A stretch of 64,000 nucleotides of DNA from Hominiventricola filiformis (GCF_020686965.1 NZ_JAJEPS010000009.1:62001-126000); one strand, 5' to 3'; positions 25,462 through 34,580 are shown, numbered from the stretch's first letter. The notes: a model not told the origin generated them from the letters alone. Numbers and translations are program-made.

Positions 25462-26004
25462 TTAGCCGAAGTATCTCTTCAGAAGCCCTTCGAATGCTTT
25501 TCCGTGACGAGCTTCGTCTTTTGCCATCTCATGAACGGTGTCATGGATTGCATCCAGGTTAGCAGCTTTTGCACGTTTTGCAAGATCGAATTTTCCTTCG
25601 GTAGCACCATGCTCTGCAGCAACTCTCAGTTCCAGATTCTTCTTGGTGCTGTCAGTAACTACCTCACCAAGCAGCTCTGCAAATTTTGCAGCATGCTCAG
25701 CCTCTTCGTATGCAGCTTTCTCCCAGTACAGGCCGATCTCCGGATATCCCTCTCTGTGAGCCACACGAGCCATTGCCAGATACATACCAACCTCAGAGCA
25801 CTCACCGTTGAAGTTTGCTCTTAAATCCTCAAGAATGTCCTCGCTTACGCCCTTAGCAACGCCAACTACATGCTCTGCTGCCCAGGTCATTCCCTCTTCC
25901 TGTTTTTTGAATTTGCTTGCCGGAACTCCGCACTGTGGACATTTCTCCGGTGCCTGCTCTCCTTCATAAATGTAACCGCATACTGTACATACCCATTTTG
26001 CCAT
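25462..26004 (-). CDS. Reverse rubrerythrin (rubredoxin domain at the N-terminus)
   Basis: NADH-dependent peroxide/oxygen reductase component of anaerobes. 180 residues. The rubredoxin iron site is at the N-terminus (CTVCGYIYEG ... CPQCGVP) and the ferritin-like diiron domain follows (EYSEVG-like NGECSEVGMY, EEAEHAAKF, DEARHGKAF). In classical rubrerythrin the rubredoxin part is C-terminal; this reversed order matches the Clostridium acetobutylicum RevRbr type. A PerR-like palindrome sits just after its -10 box. Confidence 0.93.
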   Translation of the reverse strand: MAKWVCTVCGYIYEGEQAPEKCPQCGVPASKFKKQEEGMTWAAEHVVGVAKGVSEDILEDLRANFNGECSEVGMYLAMARVAHREGYPEIGLYWEKAAYEEAEHAAKFAELLGEVVTDSTKKNLELRVAAEHGATEGKFDLAKRAKAANLDAIHDTVHEMAKDEARHGKAFEGLLKRYFG

Positions 26005-26055
26005 AGTTTTGTTCTCCTTTTCTTTTTTATAAAATTTGTTTTATTGTCTTTTTTC

Positions 26056-26110
26056 ATAACAGTAATTATTACTGTTATTGTTATTATATCATGTAATTCT
26101 TTTTTGTCAA
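26056..26110 (-). promoter_or_regulatory. rbr promoter with 23-bp PerR-like palindrome
   Basis: Minus strand TTGACA (26110-26105), 16 bases, TATAAT (26088-26083). Just downstream, at the start site, 26056-26078 is a perfect 11-1-11 palindrome ATAACAGTAAT/ATTACTGTTAT. A repressor bound there would block initiation. Confidence 0.75.
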
Positions 26111-26121
26111 TAGTTATTGAG

Positions 26122-26511
26122 TTAATTTTTCATTTTCTTACATTCGTTGCAGATTCCGTAAAATTCCATACGGCATTCTTCTACTTCGCCGCCATACCAC
26201 TGTGCGTTAATCTCCTCTACCGGGTTCTTCACCGAAATCATAATGTCCATGACCCGTCCGCAGCTCTTACATATGAAATGATTATGCGGCGCCACTCTCG
26301 CATCAAAACGATCCGCACCTTCTGTCGGGATCTTGATGATCTCTCCCAGCTCTGTTAATAAGGAAAGATTTCTGTAAACGGTTCCAAGACTGATATTGGG
26401 AAATTCTCCTCTGATACCGTCATATACCATATCGGCGCTTGGATGATCTTCTCTGCCCTGCAGATAGTTTTTAATTGCTTCTCTCTGTCTGCTGTACTTC
26501 AGCACTGCCAT
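26122..26511 (-). CDS. perR: Fur-family peroxide-responsive repressor (PerR-like)
   Basis: 129 residues: winged-helix DNA-binding half (YSRQREAIKNYL, SLGTVYRNLSLL) and dimer half with structural-zinc pairs CKSC and CNEC. The regulatory site residues resemble PerR (RFDARVAPHNHF, Asp followed by His-x-His). It lies next to the rubrerythrin gene, the classic PerR target in Clostridia, and both promoters share the same core motif AGTAATTATTA. Confidence 0.85.
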   Translation of the reverse strand: MAVLKYSRQREAIKNYLQGREDHPSADMVYDGIRGEFPNISLGTVYRNLSLLTELGEIIKIPTEGADRFDARVAPHNHFICKSCGRVMDIMISVKNPVEEINAQWYGGEVEECRMEFYGICNECKKMKN

Positions 26512-26532
26512 CTTTTTCTCCTTATTTAATAT

Positions 26533-26571
26533 TAGTAATTATTATTATAATCATTTTTGAGGATTTGTCAA
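26533..26571 (-). promoter_or_regulatory. perR promoter with overlapping operator
   Basis: Minus strand TTGACA (26571-26566), 16 bases, TATAAT (26549-26544). The near-palindrome TAGTAAT-T-ATTATTA at 26533-26547 overlaps the -10 and shares its core with the rbr operator, suggesting autoregulation. Confidence 0.65.
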
Positions 26572-26634
26572 CATCAAAATTGTTACAAAAGTATGGATTT
26601 TTTGTGTTTTTTACTGGAAATTCCGCCACTTTGG

Positions 26635-26663
26635 TTGACAAAGGGGTAATGCCTTGTTATAAT
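26635..26663 (+). promoter_or_regulatory. Consensus sigma-A promoter of the NlpC/P60 gene
   Basis: TTGACA (26635-26640), exactly 17 bases, TATAAT (26658-26663). Both hexamers are perfect, so strong expression is expected. Confidence 0.85.
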
Positions 26664-26732
26664 CGCATTATGGTTTGTAACAAATTTGTAATATTTAGAA
26701 TAGATTCGTAAAAAATGATTGGGGGTATACTA

Positions 26733-27848
26733 ATGAAAGGAAAGACAGCATTTGTATTTTTAATGGCCGCAGGGCTGTTCGCTATGAATCCTGCAAATGT
26801 CCATGCTGAGGGAATTTCCCTTGCATTATCCGGAGGAATCTCTTCTTCTCTCGGAGAAGCACAGAACACCACCGAAAATGATATCAGCGAAGCACTTGAT
26901 CAGGCTGTTAAAAATAACTATACCGGTCTTTGCATTGCACAGGTTACAGATTACGTCAATGTTCGTACCGAAGCAAACGAAGAGTCTGAAGTAGTTGGAA
27001 AGCTGTTTAATAATTCTGTAGGTACTGTTGATGGATATGATAATGGATGGTATCAGATCACTTCCGGAAATGTAACCGGTTATGTAAAGGCTGAGTACGT
27101 TGCTATCGGTACAGATGCAGAGACACTTGCTGAAGAAGTAGGTACCAGAGTTGCTACCGTTACTACGGAAACCTTAAGAGTCCGTGAGGACGCTACCACA
27201 GATTCCTCTATTCTGGGACTGGTTCCCATGTCTGAGGAGCTGACCGTTACCGATGAGACCGATGGTTTCGTAAAAGTTTCCATTGAAGAGGGTGACGGAT
27301 GGGTTTCCAAAGATTATGTTGATCTGAGAACCGATTATGTATATGCAGAGTCCAAGGCCGAAGAAGAAGCCCGTCTCGCAAAAGAGGAAGCAGAAAGAGA
27401 AGCCGCTCAGAAAGCAGCATCCGCAGCAATAAAGAAATCTCAGAAATCTGAATCTAAATCCAAATCCGATGCTTCTGTTCAGATCGGAAATGGCGGCGGA
27501 AGTTCTTCCGGAAATGCAGTTGCTGGTTTTGCATCCCAGTTCGTCGGCAACCCGTATGTATACGGTGGTACAAGCCTGACCAACGGTGCTGACTGCTCCG
27601 GTTTCGTTATGAGTGTTTACGCAAACTTCGGTGTAGGTCTTCCGCACAGCTCCAGCGCTCTCCGCAGTGTAGGATATGGTGTAAGCCTTGCAGACGCACA
27701 GCCGGGCGATATTATCTGCTACAGCGGACATGTTGCTATCTATGTAGGAAACAACACCATCGTACATGCAAGTACCGCATCTACCGGAATCAAATTCACT
27801 TCTCCGGTAAACTATAAAAACGTACTGGCTGTAAGAAGAATTTTCTAA
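26733..27848 (+). CDS. Secreted SH3b-SH3b-NlpC/P60 cell-wall hydrolase
   Basis: 371 residues. Signal peptide (residues 1-25, cleavage near VHAEG), two bacterial SH3 domains (about 69-129 and 139-199), an Ala/Glu/Lys-rich linker (about 206-240), a Ser/Gly spacer, and a C-terminal NlpC/P60 D,L-endopeptidase domain. Catalytic Cys is in GADCSGF (about 288) and His in CYSGHVAIYVG (about 333). It likely cuts peptidoglycan stem peptides. ATG 26733 has GGGGG at good spacing; an in-frame ATG 18 bases earlier does not. Confidence 0.93.
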   Translation: MKGKTAFVFLMAAGLFAMNPANVHAEGISLALSGGISSSLGEAQNTTENDISEALDQAVKNNYTGLCIAQVTDYVNVRTEANEESEVVGKLFNNSVGTVDGYDNGWYQITSGNVTGYVKAEYVAIGTDAETLAEEVGTRVATVTTETLRVREDATTDSSILGLVPMSEELTVTDETDGFVKVSIEEGDGWVSKDYVDLRTDYVYAESKAEEEARLAKEEAEREAAQKAASAAIKKSQKSESKSKSDASVQIGNGGGSSSGNAVAGFASQFVGNPYVYGGTSLTNGADCSGFVMSVYANFGVGLPHSSSALRSVGYGVSLADAQPGDIICYSGHVAIYVGNNTIVHASTASTGIKFTSPVNYKNVLAVRRIF

Positions 27849-27860
27849 TCAGAATATAAC

Positions 27861-27887
27861 AAGGGCGGTTCCGATGGAACCGCCCTT
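27861..27887. terminator. Bidirectional terminator between NlpC/P60 and DEAD-box genes
   Basis: Perfect 12-bp stem AAGGGCGGTTCC / GGAACCGCCCTT with a GAT loop, then TTTG on the plus strand. It lies between two convergent genes. Confidence 0.88.
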
Positions 27888-27896
27888 TTGTATCCT

Positions 27897-29531
27897 TTAT
27901 TTTCGTTCTGCCTTCTCCACATTCACACGATTTCCTTTAATCTTCGCATGCTTCATGGATTTGATCACCTGTTTGTGATATTTGGACGGCACGTCCACAA
28001 ACGTATATTTATCATACATATCAATACTGCCGACCGCTCTGCCCGGAAGGCCGCTCTCTCCTGCAATGGCTCCTAAGATATCACCCGGTTTCAATTTCTG
28101 TTTCTTTCCTACATTCAGGAAAAGGCGTACCATATCTTTATCGTCTTTCCGTCTTCCTTTTCCCTTGCCCTTTCCTTTGGCCTCAGATTCCCACATGTAC
28201 TGCTCCTGCGCCAGATCATCCTGCTGTTCGCCGAGAGCGTCACCAAGCTCCAGCTTTAAGAATGCTGCCGCCAGATCCATCGCCGTCGTCTCATTTTTAT
28301 CCAGATACTCCTGAATGGCCTGCGCACTTAAAGTCAGATCCTCTTCCTCCATGGTCTTCTCCAGTTTGCGGAATACATTCTCCACACGTACATTGGCCAC
28401 ATCATCAAGAGAGGGAATGCGCTGTGCTTTCATCTTCGTCTTGCAATAACGCTCAATATCACGAAGCTTGTACGCCTCTTTTCCTACGATAAAGGTAAAT
28501 GCCTTACCAGTTCTTCCTGCGCGTCCGGTTCTGCCGATCCGGTGCACATAATACTCGTCATCCTGCGGAAGATCATAATTGAAGACTGCCTCCACATCAT
28601 CCACATCGATTCCTCTGGCTGCCACATCCGTTGCCACCAGAATATCCGTACTTCCTTCCCGGAATCCCTGCATGACACGGTCACGCTGCATTTGCTTCAA
28701 ATCTCCGTGAAGACCTTCTGCAAAATATCCTCTGTTCTGCAGTTCCAGCACCAGCTCGTCCACTTTCTTCTTGGTATTACAGAATACCAGAGAGAGACGT
28801 GGCGCATAGAGATCCAGAAGACGGCACAGCACTTCGTCCTTATTCTTCTGACGCACTTCATAATAATACTGCTCAATACTCGGAACGGTCAGTTCCTTTC
28901 TCAGCACCTGCACACGGACTGCATCTTTCTGATAGGTGCCTGCGATCTCCAGGATTGCCTGCGGCATAGTCGCAGAGAACAATACCGTCTGACGGTCATC
29001 CGGCGTATCCTTCAGAATCGTCTCGATATCTTCCCGAAATCCCATGTTCAGCATCTCGTCCGCCTCGTCCAGCACCACAGTATGAAGGTCATTAAGACGA
29101 ATGGTATGGCGTCTCATATGGTCCATGACACGTCCTGGCGTACCGATGATGATCTGAACTCCGCCTTTCAGGGAACGAATCTGACGGCTCATATCCTGTC
29201 CGCCGTAGATCGGCAGCACTTTAATGCCATGAAGATATTTTGCCAGGTTACGGATTTCTTCCGATACCTGAATCGCCAGCTCTCTGGTTGGACACAGCAC
29301 CAGGGCCTGTACCTTTCTGTTTTCCGGATCCACTTTCTCCAGCAGCGGAATACCAAAAGCTGCTGTCTTACCGGTTCCGGTCTGTGCCTGTCCGATCATA
29401 TCCACACCGGACTCCATCACCGGAATGGCCTGGGACTGGATCGGGGTTGCTTCCTCAAATCCCATGTCTTCCACTGCCCGTAAAATCTCCGGCTTTATGT
29501 TCAATTCCTCAAATTTCATTGTCTCTGACAT
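27897..29531 (-). CDS. DEAD-box RNA helicase with DbpA-type RNA-binding domain
   Basis: 544 residues. Motifs: AQTGTGKT (49-56), PTRELA (81-86), DEAD (155-158), SAT (186-188), and HRIGRTGRAGRTG in the second RecA domain. A lysine/arginine-rich linker precedes a DbpA-like RNA-binding domain (about 465-540: GDILGAIAGESGLPG). Likely roles are ribosome assembly or RNA decay as for CshA/DeaD; the exact role is not determined. Confidence 0.92.
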   Translation of the reverse strand: MSETMKFEELNIKPEILRAVEDMGFEEATPIQSQAIPVMESGVDMIGQAQTGTGKTAAFGIPLLEKVDPENRKVQALVLCPTRELAIQVSEEIRNLAKYLHGIKVLPIYGGQDMSRQIRSLKGGVQIIIGTPGRVMDHMRRHTIRLNDLHTVVLDEADEMLNMGFREDIETILKDTPDDRQTVLFSATMPQAILEIAGTYQKDAVRVQVLRKELTVPSIEQYYYEVRQKNKDEVLCRLLDLYAPRLSLVFCNTKKKVDELVLELQNRGYFAEGLHGDLKQMQRDRVMQGFREGSTDILVATDVAARGIDVDDVEAVFNYDLPQDDEYYVHRIGRTGRAGRTGKAFTFIVGKEAYKLRDIERYCKTKMKAQRIPSLDDVANVRVENVFRKLEKTMEEEDLTLSAQAIQEYLDKNETTAMDLAAAFLKLELGDALGEQQDDLAQEQYMWESEAKGKGKGKGRRKDDKDMVRLFLNVGKKQKLKPGDILGAIAGESGLPGRAVGSIDMYDKYTFVDVPSKYHKQVIKSMKHAKIKGNRVNVEKAERK

Positions 29532-29546
29532 TTTTTCAAATTCCTC

Positions 29547-29574
29547 TTGCTTTTTTCTGTTTATGTTATATAAT
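29547..29574 (+). promoter_or_regulatory. Promoter of trhA
   Basis: TTGCTT (29547-29552), 16 bases, TATAAT (29569-29574), about 65 bases before the start codon. Confidence 0.55.
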
Positions 29575-29641
29575 ATGAATAAATCAAGACATAGTATTCA
29601 ATACTACATCATATAGATTACTTAATTAAGGAGGCATTATT

Positions 29642-30301
29642 ATGACATTATCACTATTTGTTAAAGATCCCGGAAGTGCTCTTACCCATTTTATTGGTAT
29701 GATTATGGCGGCAATCGCAGCCCTGCCTCTTCTGGCTGTTGCTGCAAAACATGACAGTTATCATGCAGTTGCAGCATTTGCAATTTTTGCCGGCAGCATG
29801 ATTCTTCTCTATGCAGCCAGCACCATTTACCATACCTTTAATATCTCTGAAAAGATGAATAAAATACTGCGCAAGGCAGATCATATGATGATCTTTATCC
29901 TGATCGCCGGAAGTTACACTCCGATCTGTGTCATCCCATTAAAAGACACTGTGGGATATCCGCTTCTGGCACTGGTATGGACCGTTGCCATCATCGGTAT
30001 GCTGATCAAGGCATTCTGGATCACCTGCCCGAAATGGTTCTCTTCCATCATATACATTTCCATGGGATGGCTCTGTGTCCTTGCCATGGTTCCGCTGGTC
30101 CAGGCTCTTCCCGCCGCAGCATTTGTCTGGCTGGTTGCCGGAGGTGTGATCTATACCGTCGGAGGTATTATCTACGCACTGAAGCTTCCGCTCTTCAATT
30201 CCAGACATCAGTTCTTTGGCTCTCATGAGATCTTCCATCTCTTTGTTATGGCCGGAAGTCTCTGCCATTATGTAGTCATGTTCTATATCGCACTCATGTA
30301 A
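29642..30301 (+). CDS. trhA: PAQR/hemolysin III-family membrane protein TrhA
   Basis: 219 residues with seven hydrophobic segments. Family marks: the N-terminal THFIGMIMAAIA, the first-helix end SSTIYHTF-like AASTIYHTFN, DHMMIFILIAGSYTP and a C-terminal SHEIFHLFVMAGS, which supply the metal-binding histidines and Asp. Bacterial TrhA is linked to membrane-energetics homeostasis; haemolysin activity is a historical label. GGAGG precedes the ATG. Confidence 0.92.
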   Translation: MTLSLFVKDPGSALTHFIGMIMAAIAALPLLAVAAKHDSYHAVAAFAIFAGSMILLYAASTIYHTFNISEKMNKILRKADHMMIFILIAGSYTPICVIPLKDTVGYPLLALVWTVAIIGMLIKAFWITCPKWFSSIIYISMGWLCVLAMVPLVQALPAAAFVWLVAGGVIYTVGGIIYALKLPLFNSRHQFFGSHEIFHLFVMAGSLCHYVVMFYIALM

Positions 30302-30312
30302 TTTCTCACATA

Positions 30313-30344
30313 AGGTGCCGCTTCTCTTTTGAGGAACGGCACCT
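30313..30344 (+). terminator. Terminator of trhA
   Basis: AGGTGCCG (30313-30320) pairs with CGGCACCT (30337-30344), followed by CTTTTTG. Confidence 0.8.
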
Positions 30345-30356
30345 CTTTTTGCGGTT

Positions 30357-31145
30357 TTATTCCAAATAATTCATGGGGTTGACCGGCTCTCCATCTCTTA
30401 AAAGCTGGAAATAGAGATTGCTTCCCTCCAACGTGTAATACTTCGTCGGCTCACTCACATATCCCAGCAATGCTCCGGCATTTACCATATCCCCTTCTTT
30501 CACTGCCAGTTCCTTCAGCTGTCCATAGACGGCTTCATAACCGCTTCCCAGATCCATGGACAGGGTTGTTCCTGTCTCTTCGTCAACCTTGATCTGCGTG
30601 ACTTTTCCCTGTGCAGCGCACCAGACCTCCGTTCCCGGCTCTGCACTGATCACAATGGCCGGATGATATTTATACTGATTCAGCGTTGCAAAATAAATGC
30701 TCTTGTCCATACTGTAGTTCAGTATCACATCTCCGCTGACCGGCCACATCAGTTTACTGTTCTCCGCAAATGTCAGAAGCGGAGCCGCACTGCTTTCCTG
30801 TACCGGAACCTGTTCCGGCTCTTCCTGCTGTTCTTCTTCTGATTCTTCCGGGGCTGCCTGTGCTAATTCCGCTTCCCCGATTTTCCGGAGATCTTCTTCT
30901 GTTTCAATTTTTGCTTCTTCTGTCTCATTCTCCTGCGTATCGGCTCTGGCCACTGTTCCTGTAGAATTTGCCGCTTCTCTCTCAGCATCTTCTTTTGACG
31001 CCTGTTCCTCCGCCAGACGGTCTGCCGTCTGTTTCGGAACATCCTGCGCCTGTCCCCTGCGGTACTGATAGATCCCGAAGATTCCTGACAGAGATAAGAT
31101 GCAAAGGCACAGTGCAATCAAAAACCCTCTCTGCTTTCTATGCAT
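30357..31145 (-). CDS. spoIIQ: SpoIIQ-like protein with degenerate LytM/M23 domain
   Basis: 262 residues: one N-terminal transmembrane segment (8-25), a long acidic linker (35-120) and a LytM-like domain (about 132-260). The zinc ligands of M23 peptidases are mostly lost: HxxxD reads HPAIV, the middle His of HLS is YGQL, and HFE reads YFQ. That matches a structural SpoIIQ like that of Bacillus, while the usual clostridial SpoIIQ keeps the ligands. It lies 30 bases after spoIID, the conserved pair that acts at the engulfing septum. Confidence 0.82.
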   Translation of the reverse strand: MHRKQRGFLIALCLCILSLSGIFGIYQYRRGQAQDVPKQTADRLAEEQASKEDAEREAANSTGTVARADTQENETEEAKIETEEDLRKIGEAELAQAAPEESEEEQQEEPEQVPVQESSAAPLLTFAENSKLMWPVSGDVILNYSMDKSIYFATLNQYKYHPAIVISAEPGTEVWCAAQGKVTQIKVDEETGTTLSMDLGSGYEAVYGQLKELAVKEGDMVNAGALLGYVSEPTKYYTLEGSNLYFQLLRDGEPVNPMNYLE

Positions 31146-31175
31146 AACATCACCTCTGATCTTATTTTTGCCAGA

Positions 31176-31988
31176 TCAGAACAGGGTTATACACTCCGCA
31201 TTTTCATAGAATTTCTGAATAACTTCTTCCCAGCACATGCCTTCCCGGATCATCCGGTCCGCCGTATACAGACTGATGCCAAATCCATGGCCATTTCCTT
31301 TTACAGTAATCCGCAGAATCTCTTCACTGTCATCTACATAAAAACAGCTGGACGGCAGATGCAGAAGTGCTCTGACAGACTCACCCTGCAGCATTTCGTC
31401 CCCCAGGCGCACCCGTGTCACATAATCGGAGGAATCCCGCTCCAATTCCGGCTTTTCCCATTCCTGATGAGCCGTATTTTCGCCCTGCAGAATCTGAAGA
31501 AATGTTTTCCGATCCATTCGAAATACCCGAAGGTAATCTTCCGATTCCCGGTCTTCCTGGCATTCCACTGCATGGATATAAGAATACTCCTCCCCCAACA
31601 GGATTCCGGCACGGGTTCTTCCGGCACTGATGCCATGCCAGGGAAGTGCCCGGTATTCGCCGTCTATGGTGATGACCTTCCCACAGGTCTTTTTTACCGC
31701 ATCGCAGGCCGCTTCATATGCTGTCTGCCGCACCTGTGGTTCTTCCATAACAGAAGTTCCGGTTCGCACCAGTTCCGTCCGGATCAGCACCGCCATCAGA
31801 CACAGAGTTTCCTCATCCATCCAGCTTAAATCTTCCTGCAAAAGCCCTGCCAGTACCTGATATTCCCTGTCCGGGAGTTTTTCCTCCCTGCTGACTCCCT
31901 GACGGCCATTCATCAACAATATAGCCGTATATGGAAGGAAGATTGCCAGGAACAGAATGGACCATAACATTTTCAGACCGTTTTTCAT
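31176..31988 (-). CDS. spoIID: Stage II sporulation protein D
   Basis: Membrane-anchored lytic transglycosylase that drives peptidoglycan remodelling in engulfment. 270 residues with a signal anchor (about 8-26) and the SpoIID/LytB domain; the conserved C-terminal GNGHGFGISLYTADRM is clear and AVLIRTELVRT replaces the usual helix with a catalytic Glu. A sigma-E-like promoter lies directly upstream, and spoIIQ follows. Confidence 0.9.
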   Translation of the reverse strand: MKNGLKMLWSILFLAIFLPYTAILLMNGRQGVSREEKLPDREYQVLAGLLQEDLSWMDEETLCLMAVLIRTELVRTGTSVMEEPQVRQTAYEAACDAVKKTCGKVITIDGEYRALPWHGISAGRTRAGILLGEEYSYIHAVECQEDRESEDYLRVFRMDRKTFLQILQGENTAHQEWEKPELERDSSDYVTRVRLGDEMLQGESVRALLHLPSSCFYVDDSEEILRITVKGNGHGFGISLYTADRMIREGMCWEEVIQKFYENAECITLF

Positions 31989-32006
31989 CGTCGGACACCT
32001 CAGGTT

Positions 32007-32035
32007 ATCTTATGAAGAAATCCGAACCTCTATAC
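32007..32035 (-). promoter_or_regulatory. Candidate sigma-E promoter of spoIID
   Basis: Minus strand GTATAGA (32035-32029), 14 bases, CATAAGAT (32014-32007). The sigma-E consensus is GKATATT and CATACAMT. spoIID is a sigma-E gene in Bacillus. Confidence 0.6.
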
Positions 32036-32060
32036 CGCTTTTCCTGTTCTGGTGAAAAAA

Positions 32061-32090
32061 GGAGCCGCGCAGGCGAAGCTGCGCAGCTCC
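32061..32090 (-). terminator. Terminator of glgP
   Basis: GGAGCCGCGCAG (32061-32072) pairs with CTGCGCAGCTCC (32079-32090), 11 of 12 pairs, followed by TTTTTTC on the minus strand. Confidence 0.85.
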
Positions 32091-32111
32091 CTTCATTTAT
32101 TTTTCAGTCAA

Positions 32112-34580
32112 TTATGCCTCTTCTTCCAGCTTAACTGTTACTTTGTCAAGCTTCCAGATATCATCCACATATTCCTGGATGGTACGGTCTGAGGTGAATT
32201 TCCCAGAATGTGCCACATTGAGCATTGCCATCTTTGCCCATCTCTTCTCATCACGATAAGCTTCCTCTACACGCCTCTGAGCGTCTGCATAGGAACGGAA
32301 ATCTTTCAGGATGAAATACGGATCCGGACGGTTGTAACCGCCGTCGATCAGCAGTGCGTTATACAGCTCGCGGAATCGCTCCGGATCATTCGGTGCGTAC
32401 TCACCGTTGATCAACTGCATCAGTACGTGACGGATCTCCTGGTCGGTATTGAACAGCTGGGACGGATCATAACCGCCCTTGCTCTCCAGATCGATGACTT
32501 CGTCTGCACTCATACCGAAGATAAATGCATTCTCTTCACCGACTTCTTCCACAATCTCCACGTTTGCTCCGTCCATGGTTCCCAGAGTTACGGCACCATT
32601 CAGCATGAACTTCATGTTACCGGTTCCGGAAGCCTCTTTGGAAGCGGTTGAAATCTGCTCAGATACATCTGCTGCTGCAAAGATCCACTCTGCATTGGAT
32701 ACACGATAATCCTCGATAAATACGACTTTCAGCTTTCCGTTGATGGATGCGTCGTTATTGACAACATCAGCTACGGAGTTGATCAGCTTGATCGTCAGTT
32801 TTGCTCTCATATAACCAGCTGCTGCTTTTGCACCGAAAATAAAGGTTCTCGGATAGAAATCCTTCTCCGGATGCTCTTTGATCTGGTTATACAGATACAT
32901 TACATGAAGAATGTTCATGAGCTGTCTCTTGTACTCGTGAAGTCTCTTCACCTGCACGTCAAAAATGGAGCGCGGGTCTACATCAATGCCGTTGTGCTCT
33001 TTGATGTATTTAGCCAGACGTACTTTGTTCTGGTACTTGATGTTCATGAACTCATGCTGAGCCTTCTCATCATCTACATAAACAGCCAGGCCTTTGATTC
33101 TCGGCAGATCGGTGATCCACTCGTCACCTACATGCTCGGTTACCCATTTTGCAAGAAGCGGGTTACCATGAAGCAGGAAACGTCTCTGGGTAATACCATT
33201 GGTCTTGTTGTTGAATTTCTGCGGCATCATCTCGTAGAAATCCTTCAGCTCTCTCTTCTTCAGGATCTCAGTATGCAGTTTAGCCACACCGTTTACAGAA
33301 TAACCTGCCACGATTGCCAGATGAGCCATCTTTACCTGACCGTCCATGATAATGGCCATCTTCTTAACCTTCTCATAGTTGTTCGGGTACTGTTTCTGGA
33401 TCTCAATGACAAATCTGCGGTTGATCTCCTCTACGATCTGGTAGATACGCGGAAGCAGTCTGGAGAACAGCTCGATCGGCCATTTTTCCAGTGCCTCAGC
33501 CATGATGGTGTGGTTGGTGTAAGCACAGGTTTTAGTGGTTACATCCCATGCCTCATCCCACTCCAGTCCTTCCTCATCCATCAGGATACGCATCAGCTCT
33601 GCAACAGCTACTGTCGGATGAGTATCGTTCAGCTGGAAGGTTGCCTTCTCATAGAACTTACGGATGTCACTGTGATTCTTCTTATATTTTGCGATTGCTT
33701 CCTGTACGCTGGCGGATACAAAGAAGTACTGCTGTTTCAGACGCAGCTCTTTACCTGCCATATGGTTATCATTCGGATAAAGTACTTCTACCAGGTTGCG
33801 GGCAAGGTTCTCCTGCTCGACAGCCTTCTCATACTCACCTTTGTCGAAGCGGTCAAGCTCAAAAGAGTTCACTGCCTCTGCATCCCAGATACGTAAGGTG
33901 TTGATCACATTGTTGCCATAACCGACGATCGGAAGATCCACCGGTACAGCCAGTACGGACTGATATCCTTCCTGGATGAATACATTCTTTCCATTATGGT
34001 TCTCAATACGTACATATCCGCCGAATTTGACGGTTTTTGCATATTCCGGACGGCGCAGCTCGAATGGATTGCCATTCTTCAGCCACATATCCGGAACTTC
34101 TACCTGATATCCATCCACAATCTGCTGTTTGAACATACCATAGCGATAACGGATACCACAGCCATAAGCTGCATAGCCGAGTGTAGCAAGGGAATCCATA
34201 AAGCATGCTGCAAGACGTCCCAGACCACCGTTACCAAGGGCTGCATCCGGCTCCTGGTCTTCGATCATGTTCAGATCCAGTCCGATCTCTTCCAGTGCTT
34301 CTTTTACTTCATCATAGAATGTAAGGTTGATCAGGTTGTTGCCCAGTGCACGGCCCATGAGGAACTCCATGGACATATAGTATACAATCTTCGGATCTGA
34401 TTTCTCATATTCCTTCTGTGTTGCAATCCACGCATCCATGATCGCATCTTTGACAGCATATCCCACTGCCTGGAAAATCTGCTGTTCAGTTGCTTCCTCA
34501 ATCTCCTTACGGAACAGTGTGCGGACATTATACTTTACACTTCTGATGAAGAATTCCTTATTAAAGGTTCTTTTGGCCAT
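32112..34580 (-). CDS. glgP: Glycogen/starch phosphorylase
   Basis: Releases glucose-1-phosphate from alpha-1,4-glucans; PgcA in this window could take the product to glucose-6-P. About 822 residues. The PLP-lysine region EASGTGNMKFMLNGA and the following TLGTMDGANVEI are typical. The ATG at 34580 has AAGGAGG; an in-frame start 33 bases upstream lies inside ileS. It begins 13 bases after the ileS stop, so it is likely on the T-box-controlled transcript. Confidence 0.94.
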   Translation of the reverse strand: MAKRTFNKEFFIRSVKYNVRTLFRKEIEEATEQQIFQAVGYAVKDAIMDAWIATQKEYEKSDPKIVYYMSMEFLMGRALGNNLINLTFYDEVKEALEEIGLDLNMIEDQEPDAALGNGGLGRLAACFMDSLATLGYAAYGCGIRYRYGMFKQQIVDGYQVEVPDMWLKNGNPFELRRPEYAKTVKFGGYVRIENHNGKNVFIQEGYQSVLAVPVDLPIVGYGNNVINTLRIWDAEAVNSFELDRFDKGEYEKAVEQENLARNLVEVLYPNDNHMAGKELRLKQQYFFVSASVQEAIAKYKKNHSDIRKFYEKATFQLNDTHPTVAVAELMRILMDEEGLEWDEAWDVTTKTCAYTNHTIMAEALEKWPIELFSRLLPRIYQIVEEINRRFVIEIQKQYPNNYEKVKKMAIIMDGQVKMAHLAIVAGYSVNGVAKLHTEILKKRELKDFYEMMPQKFNNKTNGITQRRFLLHGNPLLAKWVTEHVGDEWITDLPRIKGLAVYVDDEKAQHEFMNIKYQNKVRLAKYIKEHNGIDVDPRSIFDVQVKRLHEYKRQLMNILHVMYLYNQIKEHPEKDFYPRTFIFGAKAAAGYMRAKLTIKLINSVADVVNNDASINGKLKVVFIEDYRVSNAEWIFAAADVSEQISTASKEASGTGNMKFMLNGAVTLGTMDGANVEIVEEVGEENAFIFGMSADEVIDLESKGGYDPSQLFNTDQEIRHVLMQLINGEYAPNDPERFRELYNALLIDGGYNRPDPYFILKDFRSYADAQRRVEEAYRDEKRWAKMAMLNVAHSGKFTSDRTIQEYVDDIWKLDKVTVKLEEEA

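Noticed and set aside
32871..33896. 341-codon plus-strand open frame opposite glgP
   Set aside because: Antisense to a conserved enzyme; no start signal or family features.
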